From: JANQTF01 sp036835375
GTDB taxonomy: Bacteria; Bacteroidota; Bacteroidia; J057
DNA length: 50,628 nucleotides
Direction: 5' to 3'
Assembly: GCA_036835375.1 (NCBI GenBank)
Contig: DAITMB010000021.1
Coordinates: 1-50,628 of the forward strand
Shown piece by piece: positions 42,530 to 50,628 of the stretch (positions within the stretch are counted from its first letter, which is position 1; every line of letters begins with the position of its first letter). The notes under the pieces were generated by a model. The model made no database searches and had not been told where the DNA came from. It saw nothing but the letters and a program-made list of their open reading frames with translations. Both the position numbers and the translations under genes were made by a program.

Positions 42530-44470
42530 ATGGCTCCACAGATTGAGATCAAGCTGCCCGATGGCAGCGTCAGACACTACGAAGCCGGGATCACCGGCCT
42601 CGGTATTGCCCAAGACATCAGCGAAGGCCTGGCCCGCATGGCTCTCGCCGTCCAAGTCAATGGTCAAACCTGGGAACTCAATCGCCCCATCACGACCGAC
42701 AGCGAGGTGCAACTGCTCACCTGGCGCGATCAGCTCGGAAAAGAAGCCATGTGGCACTCCTCCGCTCACATTCTGGCCGAAGCCCTCGAAGCCCTCTATC
42801 CCGGGATCAAACTCGGGTTTGGACCCCCGATCGAGCAGGGATTTTATTACGACATCGACTTCGGTGACGAAGCTTTTGGCCCGGCGGATTTTGCCAAAGT
42901 AGAGCAAAAGTTCCTGGAGCTGGCCCGTGCTGGTGAGACCTTCGAGCGACGCGAAGTGAGCAAAGACGAAGCGATCGCCCACTACCGCGCCAAAGGAAAC
43001 GAGTACAAAGTCGAGCTGATTGAAGGCCTGGAAGATGGCCACATCACCTTCTATTACAGTGGTGGGTTCGTAGATCTGTGCAAAGGAGGCCACATTCCTG
43101 ATACGAAGGTGATCAAAGCTGTGAAGATTCTCCATACCGCTGGCGCTTACTGGCGGGGAGATGAAAAAAACACCATGCTCACCCGCATTTACGCCATTTC
43201 TTTTCCCAAGCAAAAGGAACTGGAAGAGCACCTCGAAATGCTTGAGGAAGCTAAAAAGCGCGATCACCGCAAGTTGGGCAAAGAATTGGAGCTTTTCGCT
43301 TTCTCTGAAAAGGTAGGGCTGGGGCTGCCCCTCTGGCTCCCCAAAGGTGCCCGACTGCGCGAGACCCTGATCGATTTTCTCAAGAAAGTCCAGGAAAAAG
43401 CTGGCTACGAACAAGTCATCACCCCACACATCGGCAAGAAAGAGCTGTACCAAACCTCGGGGCATTGGGACAAATACGGCGAGGACAGCTTTCAACCCAT
43501 CTCAACACCACAAGCAGGGGAGCAATTCATGCTCAAGCCCATGAATTGCCCACACCACTGCGAAATCTACGCAACACGCCCCCGCTCCTATCGCGAGCTG
43601 CCGCTGCGTTTGGCGGAATTTGGAACGGTCTATCGCTACGAACAGCATGGAGAATTACACGGGCTTACACGCGTAAGGGGATTTACCCAAGATGACGCCC
43701 ATATTTTCTGCCGTCCCGATCAAGTGAAAGAGGAGTTCAAAGCTGTGATCGACATTGTGCTCTACATTTGCCGCATTCTGGGATTGGAATTCACGGCCCA
43801 AGTGTCGCTGCGCGATCCCGACAATCCTACCAAGTATGTGGGAGAACCAGCGCTGTGGGACCGCGCAGAGAACGACATCCGCGAAGCGGCTGCCGAAGTA
43901 GGCTTGGAAACCGTGGAGGTAGCTGGCGAAGCCGCATTTTATGGCCCCAAGCTCGACTTCATGATCCGCGACGCTTTGCGCCGCAAGTGGCAGCTCGGCA
44001 CCATCCAGGTAGATTACAACTTGCCAAATCGCTTCGGGCTGGAATACATCGGTGCCGACAACGAGAAGCATCGTCCGGTGATGATTCACCGCGCGCCTTT
44101 TGGCTCGCTGGAGCGCTTCACCGCCTTGTTGATCGAGCACACCGCAGGTGATTTTCCGCTTTGGCTCGCGCCTACGCAAGTCATCATGTTGCCCGTTGCA
44201 GAAAAATTCAATGACTATGCCCTCTCCCTCAAGGACCAGTTTCGCGAGCTGGGATTCCGGGCAGAGGTGGACGAGCGCCACGAAAAGGTTGGCAAGAAAA
44301 TCCGCGATGCCGAAGTCGGCAAATTCCCCTACATGCTCATTGTCGGAGAAAAAGAAGTGGAAGCTGGCACGGTCTCGGTGCGCAAACGCAAGGAAGGTGA
44401 CCTCGGCGGAATGAGCATCGAAAATTTTGTGAGCCATATGAAGGGAGAAATAGAGGAAATGCTGCGATAA
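42530..44470 (+). CDS. thrS: threonyl-tRNA synthetase
   Basis: 646 residues. Order: TGS domain (1-65, IEIKLPDGSVRHYE), editing domain with HSSAHILAEAL, class II catalytic core with MNCPHHCEIY (zinc Cys), motif 2 FGTVYRYEQHGELHGLTRVRGFTQDDAH, motif 3 HRAPFGSLERFTALLIEH, and an anticodon-binding domain at the C-terminus (VGKKIRDAEVGKFPYMLIVGEKE). It charges tRNA-Thr and edits Ser-tRNA-Thr. In many bacteria it heads thrS-infC-rpmI-rplT; here an opposing helicase follows instead. A strong terminator lies 7 nt after the stop. Confidence 0.97.
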   Translation: MAPQIEIKLPDGSVRHYEAGITGLGIAQDISEGLARMALAVQVNGQTWELNRPITTDSEVQLLTWRDQLGKEAMWHSSAHILAEALEALYPGIKLGFGPPIEQGFYYDIDFGDEAFGPADFAKVEQKFLELARAGETFERREVSKDEAIAHYRAKGNEYKVELIEGLEDGHITFYYSGGFVDLCKGGHIPDTKVIKAVKILHTAGAYWRGDEKNTMLTRIYAISFPKQKELEEHLEMLEEAKKRDHRKLGKELELFAFSEKVGLGLPLWLPKGARLRETLIDFLKKVQEKAGYEQVITPHIGKKELYQTSGHWDKYGEDSFQPISTPQAGEQFMLKPMNCPHHCEIYATRPRSYRELPLRLAEFGTVYRYEQHGELHGLTRVRGFTQDDAHIFCRPDQVKEEFKAVIDIVLYICRILGLEFTAQVSLRDPDNPTKYVGEPALWDRAENDIREAAAEVGLETVEVAGEAAFYGPKLDFMIRDALRRKWQLGTIQVDYNLPNRFGLEYIGADNEKHRPVMIHRAPFGSLERFTALLIEHTAGDFPLWLAPTQVIMLPVAEKFNDYALSLKDQFRELGFRAEVDERHEKVGKKIRDAEVGKFPYMLIVGEKEVEAGTVSVRKRKEGDLGGMSIENFVSHMKGEIEEMLR

Positions 44471-44476
44471 CGCGTG

Positions 44477-44510
44477 AAAAAACATGGGGAATTCCCTTCC
44501 CCATGTTTTT
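44477..44510. terminator. bidirectional rho-independent terminator
   Basis: Perfect 13-bp stem aaaaacatgggga (44478-44490)/tccccatgttttt (44498-44510), loop 7 nt, with T and A tracts at its ends. It sits between the convergent thrS and Pif1-like genes. Confidence 0.9.
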
Positions 44511-44550
44511 CCCAGCATTCTCTCCGGAACCCCGAGCCTCCGTCGAAAAA

Positions 44551-46794
44551 CTACCCCTCCCCTTCGCGCGCCATCCATTGGCCATACGCCTTGGCTACTT
44601 GAATCTCCTGATAGGAAAAATTCTCGCCGAGGCGCTCCTTGAGCTCATTCGACCTCATGTCGGGATCGGTCATTTCGGAGAGGATGGCGAACAGCCGCTC
44701 GCGACCCAACAGCCGATGGGCATCCACCTGGCCTGTGGCAACATAACTCGTAAGGTGCGAAAAAATCGTACCTGGCTTGTACCCGCGCTGACGCGCAATT
44801 TCCTCCACGGAGTGTCCTTCTTCGAACAGCTCCAAGCTGATCAGGGCCGTAGGTTTCTTTTCTTTCTTTTTGGCCTTTTGGGCCTTCTTGGCAGGATTCG
44901 CGGGAGGTGAGGGAGGCGAAATGGTCTCATCAGGCGTGCTGATCTGCACGGTATCACGAAGCTGATCCTTGGTCGGGACCCTTCCTTGCGACATTTCTTG
45001 CACCAGCAAACAAAACTTGACCACCTGCCGCTTTTGCTGTAGGATGGCCTCCTCTAGCCCTTCGAGCTCTTGGACATATCCCTTGGATTGCTTCTTGTCT
45101 TTCAACTCAAGGCGGTGCTTCCTCAGACGTTGGGCCCATGCTTTCAGAATCGGTTCGAAATATTGCTGCGCTTTTTCGGCACGAGCTGCCAGCGGAACCA
45201 ACGATTCTTCCTCTCCTAATAGCCGCGCAACTTGCCTCACAAACTTATCTCCGACCGTTGCCAACGGTTCGGCCTCAGCCACCAGCGCTTGGGTCCAGAT
45301 CAGGTATTGCTGCTTGAGCGAGCGATTCTCCCCTTTGTTGAACCCTTGAAGGTGCTCTTTCAAAAGCGAAATCAATGAGCCAAAACCGAAAGCCTGAGCA
45401 GAAAATTTGTAGAGAAATCCTCGGGTGTCAGCCTGAAGCTGAGTCAACAGCTGATCCTGATCCGGAAAAGACTCCACAAAAGTGCGCAGCGACCGATCGA
45501 TCTCCGGCGGATGTAGCGGAAGCGGGGAAGAAAGCCGCAACCCACGAAGAGAGGTGAGCCGTGACAAGGCCACATAGAGCTGCCCCGGCGCAAAAGTATC
45601 GGAGACGTCAAGAATGGCCTTTTCAAATGTCAGGCCCTGACTTTTATGGACAGTGACTGCCCAAGCGAGCTTCAGCGGATATTGCGTAAATGTGCCGAGC
45701 GTCTCCTCTTCGATTTCGTTGCCAGCGGCATTGAGCGAAAACTGCTTGTTTTCCCATCGATAAGGCTCCACCTGGATTTCACTCCTGTCTTCAAATTCCA
45801 CCCAAAGTTCTTCCTCTTCTGCGCGGGACACGGTGCCGATTTTTCCATTAAAAAACTTCCCCTCTCCGCTGGGATCATTTTTGATGAACATCACCTGTGC
45901 ACCAAGCTTGAGCGTCAAGTCAGCCTGTGTAGGGAAGATGTTCTCAGGAAAAATGCCCTCGATCCTGGCTGAATAAAGCAGGGGTTTTTCAGAAAGCTGC
46001 GCGAGGCGCTGCTCATTCAGGCGGTCCGCTTTGAGATTGTGCGTCGTGAGATGAATGTATCCCTCGCTATCAGCTTGTTGATGCGGCACAAAATACTGCT
46101 CATTGAGGCTGAGAATATCCGACTGGGTTTGCTCATTGTGGCGCAGCCGATTGAGCAAGTCAATAAAAACCTGATCGCTCTGGCGATAGATTTTTTGTAG
46201 CTCGATGGTAAAAGGCGGATGTTCACGCAAGGCTCTCGCATCAAAGAAATAACTGCTGGGATAGTAGCCCCGGAGCACTTCCCACTCCTCCCTTCTCACC
46301 ACCGGAGAAAGCTGCATGAGGTCGCCGATGAAAAGCAACTGTAAGCCCCCAAATGGCTCATTTCGACGGCGAACAGACCTCAAAATCAGGTCCATACAGT
46401 CGAGCAAATCGGCCCTGAGCATACTCACTTCGTCAATGATCAGTAGCTCCAATTGGCGCAGGAGAAGCAGTTTGCGATCGTTAAAGCGCATCTGCCTGCC
46501 GAGCGTCTGGGGTGTGTTGATGCGACTGTTGGCTTCGGTCAGGGGAATATTTTCAGGGATAAACGCCCCGAAGGGCAATTGGAGGAGGGAGTGGAGCGTC
46601 ACCCCACCCGCATTGATGGCGGCGATGCCGGTGGGTGCCGCGACGATGGTATTTTTATAGGTGTGATGGACGATATAGCGAAGGAAAGTCGTCTTGCCGG
46701 TGCCTGCTTTTCCCGTCAAAAAAATGTGACGGTCTGTGGTGTTGATGTAATCGGCGGCTAAAGCGGCTTGTTCATTGAGTTGATGACTGTTCAT
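44551..46794 (-). CDS. Pif1-like superfamily 1 helicase with C-terminal helix-turn-helix domain
   Basis: 747 residues from the ATG at 46794; ATG at 46809 or TTG at 46818 are alternatives. Motif I GKAGTGKTT (28-36), motif II LIIDEVSML near 121, and the GDLMQLSPV, TVHKSQGLTFE and VALSRL motifs of Pif1/RecD-type SF1B helicases follow. After about residue 560 come a coiled linker with a Lys-rich stretch and a helix-turn-helix domain (ALISLELFEEGHSVEEIARQRGY) of the type found at the C-terminus of RecQ-like proteins. It should unwind DNA 5'-3'. It stands alone between thrS and infC. Confidence 0.9.
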   Translation of the reverse strand: MNSHQLNEQAALAADYINTTDRHIFLTGKAGTGKTTFLRYIVHHTYKNTIVAAPTGIAAINAGGVTLHSLLQLPFGAFIPENIPLTEANSRINTPQTLGRQMRFNDRKLLLLRQLELLIIDEVSMLRADLLDCMDLILRSVRRRNEPFGGLQLLFIGDLMQLSPVVRREEWEVLRGYYPSSYFFDARALREHPPFTIELQKIYRQSDQVFIDLLNRLRHNEQTQSDILSLNEQYFVPHQQADSEGYIHLTTHNLKADRLNEQRLAQLSEKPLLYSARIEGIFPENIFPTQADLTLKLGAQVMFIKNDPSGEGKFFNGKIGTVSRAEEEELWVEFEDRSEIQVEPYRWENKQFSLNAAGNEIEEETLGTFTQYPLKLAWAVTVHKSQGLTFEKAILDVSDTFAPGQLYVALSRLTSLRGLRLSSPLPLHPPEIDRSLRTFVESFPDQDQLLTQLQADTRGFLYKFSAQAFGFGSLISLLKEHLQGFNKGENRSLKQQYLIWTQALVAEAEPLATVGDKFVRQVARLLGEEESLVPLAARAEKAQQYFEPILKAWAQRLRKHRLELKDKKQSKGYVQELEGLEEAILQQKRQVVKFCLLVQEMSQGRVPTKDQLRDTVQISTPDETISPPSPPANPAKKAQKAKKKEKKPTALISLELFEEGHSVEEIARQRGYKPGTIFSHLTSYVATGQVDAHRLLGRERLFAILSEMTDPDMRSNELKERLGENFSYQEIQVAKAYGQWMAREGEG

Positions 46795-47141
46795 GGTATC
46801 GGCGAGCATTGGCGACAAAATGGCGGGCGGACGAGCACCGGAGCTGAAGGTCGTGTGAAAGGAAATATTGCGAGAAATTTTTTATTTTTTTTAACAAAGA
46901 ATATCAAGATTTATTAGCAGAAACTGCGTTCCCGATTCACGTTTGTTCAAACATGACAAGGTATTTCCGCATGAGGGGATTCAGACAAATGAATTGCATG
47001 ACTTTTTTTATTTGACCTACTTAACTCCCTCATCCGTAGGAAAATGCAGTCAGCCCCTTTGTTTTGCTGAACGGAAATATCGTATCTTTCCTCTCGAATT
47101 CAATCAAAACCGATATTTTCTCTCATTTAACAACGTAACAC
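46795..47141. other. 347-bp divergent intergenic region with AT-rich core
   Basis: Between the helicase (minus) and infC (plus). AT-rich tracts occur at 46860-46920 and 46995-47030. A plausible infC promoter is at 47058-47090. No coding frame was seen. Confidence 0.5.
47058..47090 (+). promoter_or_regulatory. predicted infC promoter (Bacteroidota type)
   Basis: TATCTTTC at 47083-47090 matches the Bacteroidota -7 element TAnnTTTG at 7 of 8 positions. TTTG occurs at 47058-47061 (21-nt spacer) and again at 47063-47066 (16-nt). It would start transcription about 45 nt before the TTG start. Confidence 0.45.
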
Positions 47142-47732
47142 TTGGCAGTAAGAAGATCAAGAGGCCCCCGTCCTGCACCCCGCCGGGAAGAAAGGGCACA
47201 CAGAATCAACCTGGAAATCAAGGCGCCAAAAGTCCGGCTTGTGAGCACAGAGGCGCTTGTAGAGCTGTTTGGCGACCTGGGAGATGGCGTCGTTCCCCTT
47301 TCAGAGGCGCTTCGTATGGCCGAGGTAGCCCAGATGGATTTGGTGGAGATTGCCAAGGCTGCAGATCCACCGGTGTGCCGAATCGTAGAATATTCGAAGT
47401 TCAAATATGAACTCAAGAAGCGCGAAAAGGTCAATAAGGCCAAGCAGCACAAGGTAGAAATGAAGGAAATCAGGTTCGGACCCAACACGGACGAACATGA
47501 CTTCAACTTCAAAATGAAGCACGCAGAGAAGTTTCTCCAAGAAGGCAACAAGATCAAAGCCTACGTGCATTTTCGCGGTAGGATGATTGTGTACAAAGAT
47601 CGAGGCAAAGATGTACTCGATCGCTTCGCAGAAGAACTTGGCGAAGTGGGCAAGATCGAAATGGCCCCCAAAATGGAAGGGCGCAGAATGATCATGATCC
47701 TCACTCCTAAGAAAGCGGGCGGAGGCAAATAG
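47142..47732 (+). CDS. infC: translation initiation factor IF-3, TTG start
   Basis: 196 residues. The start is TTG at 47142, because an in-frame TAA at 47136-47138 closes the frame upstream and no ATG occurs before the conserved region. N-terminal basic tail AVRRSRGPRPAPRREERAHRIN, then the IF3 N-domain APKVRLVSTEALVELFGDLGDGVVPLSEALRMAEVAQMDLVEIAKAADPPVCRI, the helical linker rich in Lys, and the C-domain with IRFGPNTDEHDFNFK and VHFRGRMIVYKDRG. Rare start codons are a known autoregulatory trait of infC. The gene is single; rpmI and rplT do not follow. Confidence 0.95.
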   Translation: MAVRRSRGPRPAPRREERAHRINLEIKAPKVRLVSTEALVELFGDLGDGVVPLSEALRMAEVAQMDLVEIAKAADPPVCRIVEYSKFKYELKKREKVNKAKQHKVEMKEIRFGPNTDEHDFNFKMKHAEKFLQEGNKIKAYVHFRGRMIVYKDRGKDVLDRFAEELGEVGKIEMAPKMEGRRMIMILTPKKAGGGK

Positions 47733-47755
47733 TTCTTCAGCCCTTTTAACCTGTG

Positions 47756-47804
47756 ACTCCCTGAGTGAATCCTTTGATAGGGTGCATTCAGGGAGTTTAA
47801 ATTT
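47756..47804 (+). terminator. rho-independent terminator of infC
   Basis: Arms actccctgagtg (47756-47767) and cattcagggagt (47785-47796) pair over 12 positions with one G-T; loop 17 nt. TTAAATTT follows. It lies 24 nt after the infC stop and shows the gene ends alone. Confidence 0.65.
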
Positions 47805-47854
47805 GTAACAGCGTGGCTGAGCTTATGCTGGGTTTTGCGCTATTTCTCGCGATG

Positions 47855-48973
47855 CTATGGCCAAATGACATCCAGATATTCTGCCAGTTCTCGGGCATTT
47901 TTTTCATGCTGTGCCACACTCGGATGCCAATCACAGCCGTAGCCGAGATCGCCCTGCGGAGACATATCGAGGCGATAAATGCCCTTGATCCCCACCTCTC
48001 CCAACTCGCGAACACATTGATCGAGGTATTCTCTCAAGCGGTCCAGCGGTGCTCCTTGCATCATCGAACCAGTGATGCACACAATTTTGGTCATGGGGTA
48101 TCGCTGGCGAATGTCCTTGAACAAATCCTGATAAGCCTCATTAAATGATGCGGCATCCGGCACGCCACCCGCAAAGTCATTCGTGCCGAGATTGACCACG
48201 ACCATGTTGGGAATCCAGCTGAAATCCCACGCCACGTCGAGCTGCGGAGAATATAGGTCCCAGATCTGTGGCAACGTGCCTTCGCGGGTCTTGTTGTAGT
48301 TTTGAAACACGCCCCGACCGGAGTAGCAGATTGACACATACTCAGCTCCTAAGCGCTGTGCAGCCAGGTGAGAATATGTGAGCCAGGCATTTTCCGTCTC
48401 AGGTGAAAAATGGCAGTGCTGATCGGGCCCTTCGTTTCCGTAGCCACATGTGATGGAGTTGCCGATGAACTCAATCTTCCGCCTCGGCCGGGGAGCCGCG
48501 GTAAGTAATTCTCCCCCTTCGGACAATTCTATGCCTTTGAAGACCCCCTCCGCCACAGATGCCTCTGTCCTTTTAAACAAAATGACTTCGTGTACTCCCT
48601 CTGTCAATCCTTCCAGCATCGGATAGGTCCTTTGCTGGTCGGAGATGCGTAAGACCGACATTTCCCCATCTACCACCAAGGCATAAAAGTCCTCTACCTC
48701 GCGAGACATATCGTGATCCATTCCGGGGAGGCAAGTCAAGTGCAGCACCAGCGATGTGCCTCTAAATTGAAACTGAATGCGGCTGGCGGACCAGGCAAAT
48801 CGCATCGCTTCCCGATCCTTCAAAAATCGTCCGGTGTAGGAAAACCGCTCATCCGTCGCAGGAATGAGCGACGAGGGAGTTGCTGCCGCTTTTGCATTTG
48901 CGGGCGCGTTGGCGCCGGACCGACATCCCAGGCATAAGCTAAAAATCAAGAGTGCGAGCAGGGAATACTTCAT
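47855..48973 (-). CDS. SGNH/GDSL-type lipoprotein esterase (CE2-like)
   Basis: 372 residues. A lipoprotein signal has the lipobox LCLGC with Cys17. An N-terminal beta domain (about 45-160, FSYTGRFLKDREAMRFAW and the FRGTSLVLHL strand) precedes the SGNH hydrolase domain. Its catalytic block is EFIGNSITCGYG, with the serine in GNS, then VVNLGTNDF (block with Asn), and GCDWHPSVAQHE with the Asp and His of the triad. The layout matches carbohydrate esterase family 2, which deacetylates xylan or similar polysaccharides; substrate here is inferred only. The gene is convergent with infC. Confidence 0.88.
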   Translation of the reverse strand: MKYSLLALLIFSLCLGCRSGANAPANAKAAATPSSLIPATDERFSYTGRFLKDREAMRFAWSASRIQFQFRGTSLVLHLTCLPGMDHDMSREVEDFYALVVDGEMSVLRISDQQRTYPMLEGLTEGVHEVILFKRTEASVAEGVFKGIELSEGGELLTAAPRPRRKIEFIGNSITCGYGNEGPDQHCHFSPETENAWLTYSHLAAQRLGAEYVSICYSGRGVFQNYNKTREGTLPQIWDLYSPQLDVAWDFSWIPNMVVVNLGTNDFAGGVPDAASFNEAYQDLFKDIRQRYPMTKIVCITGSMMQGAPLDRLREYLDQCVRELGEVGIKGIYRLDMSPQGDLGYGCDWHPSVAQHEKNARELAEYLDVIWP

Positions 48974-49174
48974 TGATGACTAAGGCTGATGAAAGAATAA
49001 AGCGGGTTGATAGAACCCCAAATGGTACAAACCACGCCTTCAATATTACAAAAAATGCACACTCCCCTGCTTCGCCACGACTGTCACCGTGCCCATATTT
49101 TCAGCCAAATATCCTTTGTGTTAGCTGATCGGCGGATTACCCTCGGAAGAGACAAGACGGACAATTCATTTAGT

Positions 49175-49195
49175 TATTTAGAATTAATCCAAATA
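49175..49195. promoter_or_regulatory. imperfect 21-bp palindrome, predicted iron-regulator operator
   Basis: Centered at 49185: eight of ten base pairs are symmetric, with the half-site TATTTAGAA at the left. It lies 92 nt before the receptor start. It resembles Fur-type operators in shape, which would fit a FecA-like target; the exact Bacteroidota Fur motif is not something I can confirm. Confidence 0.45.
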
Positions 49196-49233
49196 GCCTT
49201 GCGTAACGCAAAAAGTCTTCCGATCATTGCGGC

Positions 49234-49254
49234 ACATTAGATCCGTTCTAAATA
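49234..49254. promoter_or_regulatory. second related palindrome, predicted operator
   Basis: Centered at 49244: six of ten positions symmetric. Its right half TTCTAAATA is the exact reverse complement of the first site's left half. It lies 33 nt before the receptor start, near where a promoter should be. Confidence 0.4.
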
Positions 49255-49286
49255 ACTCTTTGCACTTCTCAGTCAACGCTCCACTC

Positions 49287-50628
49287 ATGAAGTCACTTTA
49301 CTCCCTCCTTTCCTTCTTCCTGCTTTGCTGCTTCCTCACCTGCGCGCAGGCACAAGCACAATCTGGTAGCATCACTGGCCTTCTGCTCCAGTCGGAAGGC
49401 CAGCCTGTGCCCTTCGCCTTCGTGATGATGGAGGGCAGCAACCGCACAACCACTGCCAATGATTTCGGGAGATTTACTTTCAATAAGCTCGCTCCTGGAA
49501 CCTACACCCTCCGTATCAGCGCACCGGGGTTGCTGACCCAAACGGAGATCGTCATGGTCAAGGACAATACCCCTACCGATCTGGTCATCACCTTGGAGCC
49601 AGAACCTTACGAGATGCCGCAAGTCAATATACTAGCCAAAAATAGCCGCATTTTTCACGACCTCCCCGGCTCTGCCAGCTACATCAATACCAAAGAACTC
49701 TCTTTTCTGGCTCCTCTTAGCGGAAATGAAGCCCTTCGCCGTGTGCCGGGGTTGCATGTCGTAGAAGAAGAAGGTGCAGGCCTTCGGGTGAATGTCGGTA
49801 TCCGCGGGCTCGATCCTGATCGCGGACGAAATGTGCTTATTCTCGAAGATGGTGTCCCGGTGTCGCTTAATCCCTACGGCGAGTCGGAGATGTATTACAC
49901 CCCCTCTATCGACCGCATGGCGGGCGTGGAAGTCCTGAAAGGTAGCGGCCAAGTGCTTTATGGTCCACAAACCATCGGCGGCGTGATCAACTACATCACG
50001 GCGGATCCCCCACAAGAGGCCCGCACGCGAATTCGCTTGCAGGGTGGTCAGGGTGGATATGCCTCGGGGTTGGTGTCCTACGGCAATACCTTTGGCAACA
50101 CGGGCATTCAAGTGAATTTACTTCGCAGACAAGCGCAAAATCTTGGGCCTACTGAATTCGCCCTGACTGATTTCTCGAGCAAACTGAAGCTGGTGCTGAG
50201 TGAAAAATCTGTGCTGGGAGTTAAAATCGGTGTCTATGACGAGCTCTCCAACAGCACGTATGTAGGACTGACACAGCCGATGTATGATGCTGGAGGGCAG
50301 GACTTTGTGCGTATCGCGCCCCTGGACGAATTGGAAGTGCGGCGCTACAGCCTTAGCGCCACACACGAGTATCACTTCAGCCGCCGACTTGTGCTCAAAA
50401 CCAGTGCCTTTGGCTACACGACCACGCGCAACTGGCGCCGTCAAGGCTTTGCTGCGTCACGTCCCAATGATTGGACTGGCGTGGTGTGGGGCGACACGAC
50501 CGTCGCTGGTGGTGCTCATTACATGCGAAACAACACTGGAAACCGCAATCGCCAATTTGAAGTCGCAGGCCTAGAGCCAAGGCTTCACTGGGACTACACC
50601 ATGGGCCAACTGCCCGGCACCCTCATTT
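49287..50628 (+). CDS. TonB-dependent receptor, FecA-like, 3' end outside window
   Basis: The ATG at 49287 opens a frame that runs off the right edge after 447 codons. Signal peptide 1-25 (core LLSFFLLCCFLTC), then a carboxypeptidase-regulatory-like beta domain (about 27-112, SGSITGLLLQSEGQPVPFAF), then the plug domain (about 120-235) with NVLILEDGVPVSLNPYGES and GSGQVLYGPQTIGGVINYIT, close to the FecA plug. Barrel strands begin after about 240. FecA imports ferric citrate; the actual ligand is unknown. TonB-dependent uptake across the outer membrane is expected. Two palindromes upstream suggest metal regulation. Confidence 0.92.
   Translation, partial: MKSLYSLLSFFLLCCFLTCAQAQAQSGSITGLLLQSEGQPVPFAFVMMEGSNRTTTANDFGRFTFNKLAPGTYTLRISAPGLLTQTEIVMVKDNTPTDLVITLEPEPYEMPQVNILAKNSRIFHDLPGSASYINTKELSFLAPLSGNEALRRVPGLHVVEEEGAGLRVNVGIRGLDPDRGRNVLILEDGVPVSLNPYGESEMYYTPSIDRMAGVEVLKGSGQVLYGPQTIGGVINYITADPPQEARTRIRLQGGQGGYASGLVSYGNTFGNTGIQVNLLRRQAQNLGPTEFALTDFSSKLKLVLSEKSVLGVKIGVYDELSNSTYVGLTQPMYDAGGQDFVRIAPLDELEVRRYSLSATHEYHFSRRLVLKTSAFGYTTTRNWRRQGFAASRPNDWTGVVWGDTTVAGGAHYMRNNTGNRNRQFEVAGLEPRLHWDYTMGQLPGTLI

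Larger units (their letters stand above)
48974..49286. other. 313-bp divergent intergenic region with paired palindromes
   Basis: Between the esterase (minus) and the FecA-like receptor (plus). It contains the two related palindromes at 49175-49195 and 49234-49254. No coding frame is convincing. Confidence 0.5.

Noticed and set aside
47855..48973. Possible T9SS tail on the esterase
   Set aside because: It has a lipobox instead, and the C-terminus is the catalytic Asp/His block.
1..50628. tRNA, rRNA, CRISPR arrays, insertion sequences, integrases
   Set aside because: I looked by eye on both strands for tRNA T-loops, direct-repeat arrays and transposase motifs and found none; a covariance scan could still find a tRNA.

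Overview
The window looks like a chromosomal contig from a member of the Bacteroidota, probably a moderate-GC lineage such as Saprospiria; that rank is inference. Supporting signs are a type IX secretion (T9SS) type A sorting tail on a secreted repeat protein, carboxypeptidase-regulatory-like domains on a FecA-like TonB receptor and on an alpha-2-macroglobulin, outer-membrane beta-barrel and S8 peptidase families typical of the phylum, a TetR/ABC1-kinase gene pair, and very few Shine-Dalgarno sequences. Content is mostly core or housekeeping. I found no insertion sequence, integrase, CRISPR array, tRNA or rRNA. A run of 100 Ns at 21922-22021 is an assembly gap inside a histidine kinase gene.

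Layout. 1-7560 (minus strand): a truncated outer-membrane protein, a MOSC protein, a sensor kinase, a glycosyltransferase, an ABC exporter and a ChlI/MoxR-like AAA ATPase; the last three are closely spaced. 7887-10016: a LuxE-like protein convergent with hemW. 10277-19300 (plus): a 1553-residue thioester alpha-2-macroglobulin, a T9SS-exported Asp-box protein, an MscS channel. 19428-23683: a small four-cysteine protein, a large hybrid histidine kinase on the minus strand with a possible structured 3' RNA, and an ABM monooxygenase. 24167-26707 (plus): an S8 peptidase and an EI24/CysZ protein. 26912-32341 (minus): nuoB, nuoA, a small unknown gene, def, ruvX, a GNAT acetyltransferase, an ABC1 kinase and a TetR-type regulator; the last five read regulator-kinase-GNAT-ruvX-def. 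32590-34339: a secreted MORN-repeat protein and a flavin reductase. 34663-38307 (plus): Wzz-like, O-antigen ligase-like, alkyltransferase-like and NlpC/P60 genes. 38439-42250: MarR, dnaX, a small secreted protein and a DUF4328 protein. 42530-50628: thrS, a Pif1-like helicase, infC, an SGNH lipoprotein esterase and a truncated FecA-like receptor.

The most notable signals are these. (i) In dnaX a ten-A run is followed at once by an in-frame stop, while the -1 frame continues for about 215 codons, so gamma and tau are probably both made by slippage. (ii) infC starts with TTG, is cut off from rpmI-rplT, and is separated from thrS by an opposing helicase gene. (iii) Two related imperfect palindromes lie upstream of the FecA-like receptor. 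(iv) Several intergenic regions hold unassigned inverted repeats or hairpin clusters (7622-7697, 15269-15306, 19665-19819, 23787-23864, 28454-28542). I did not find a clearly new multi-gene system.
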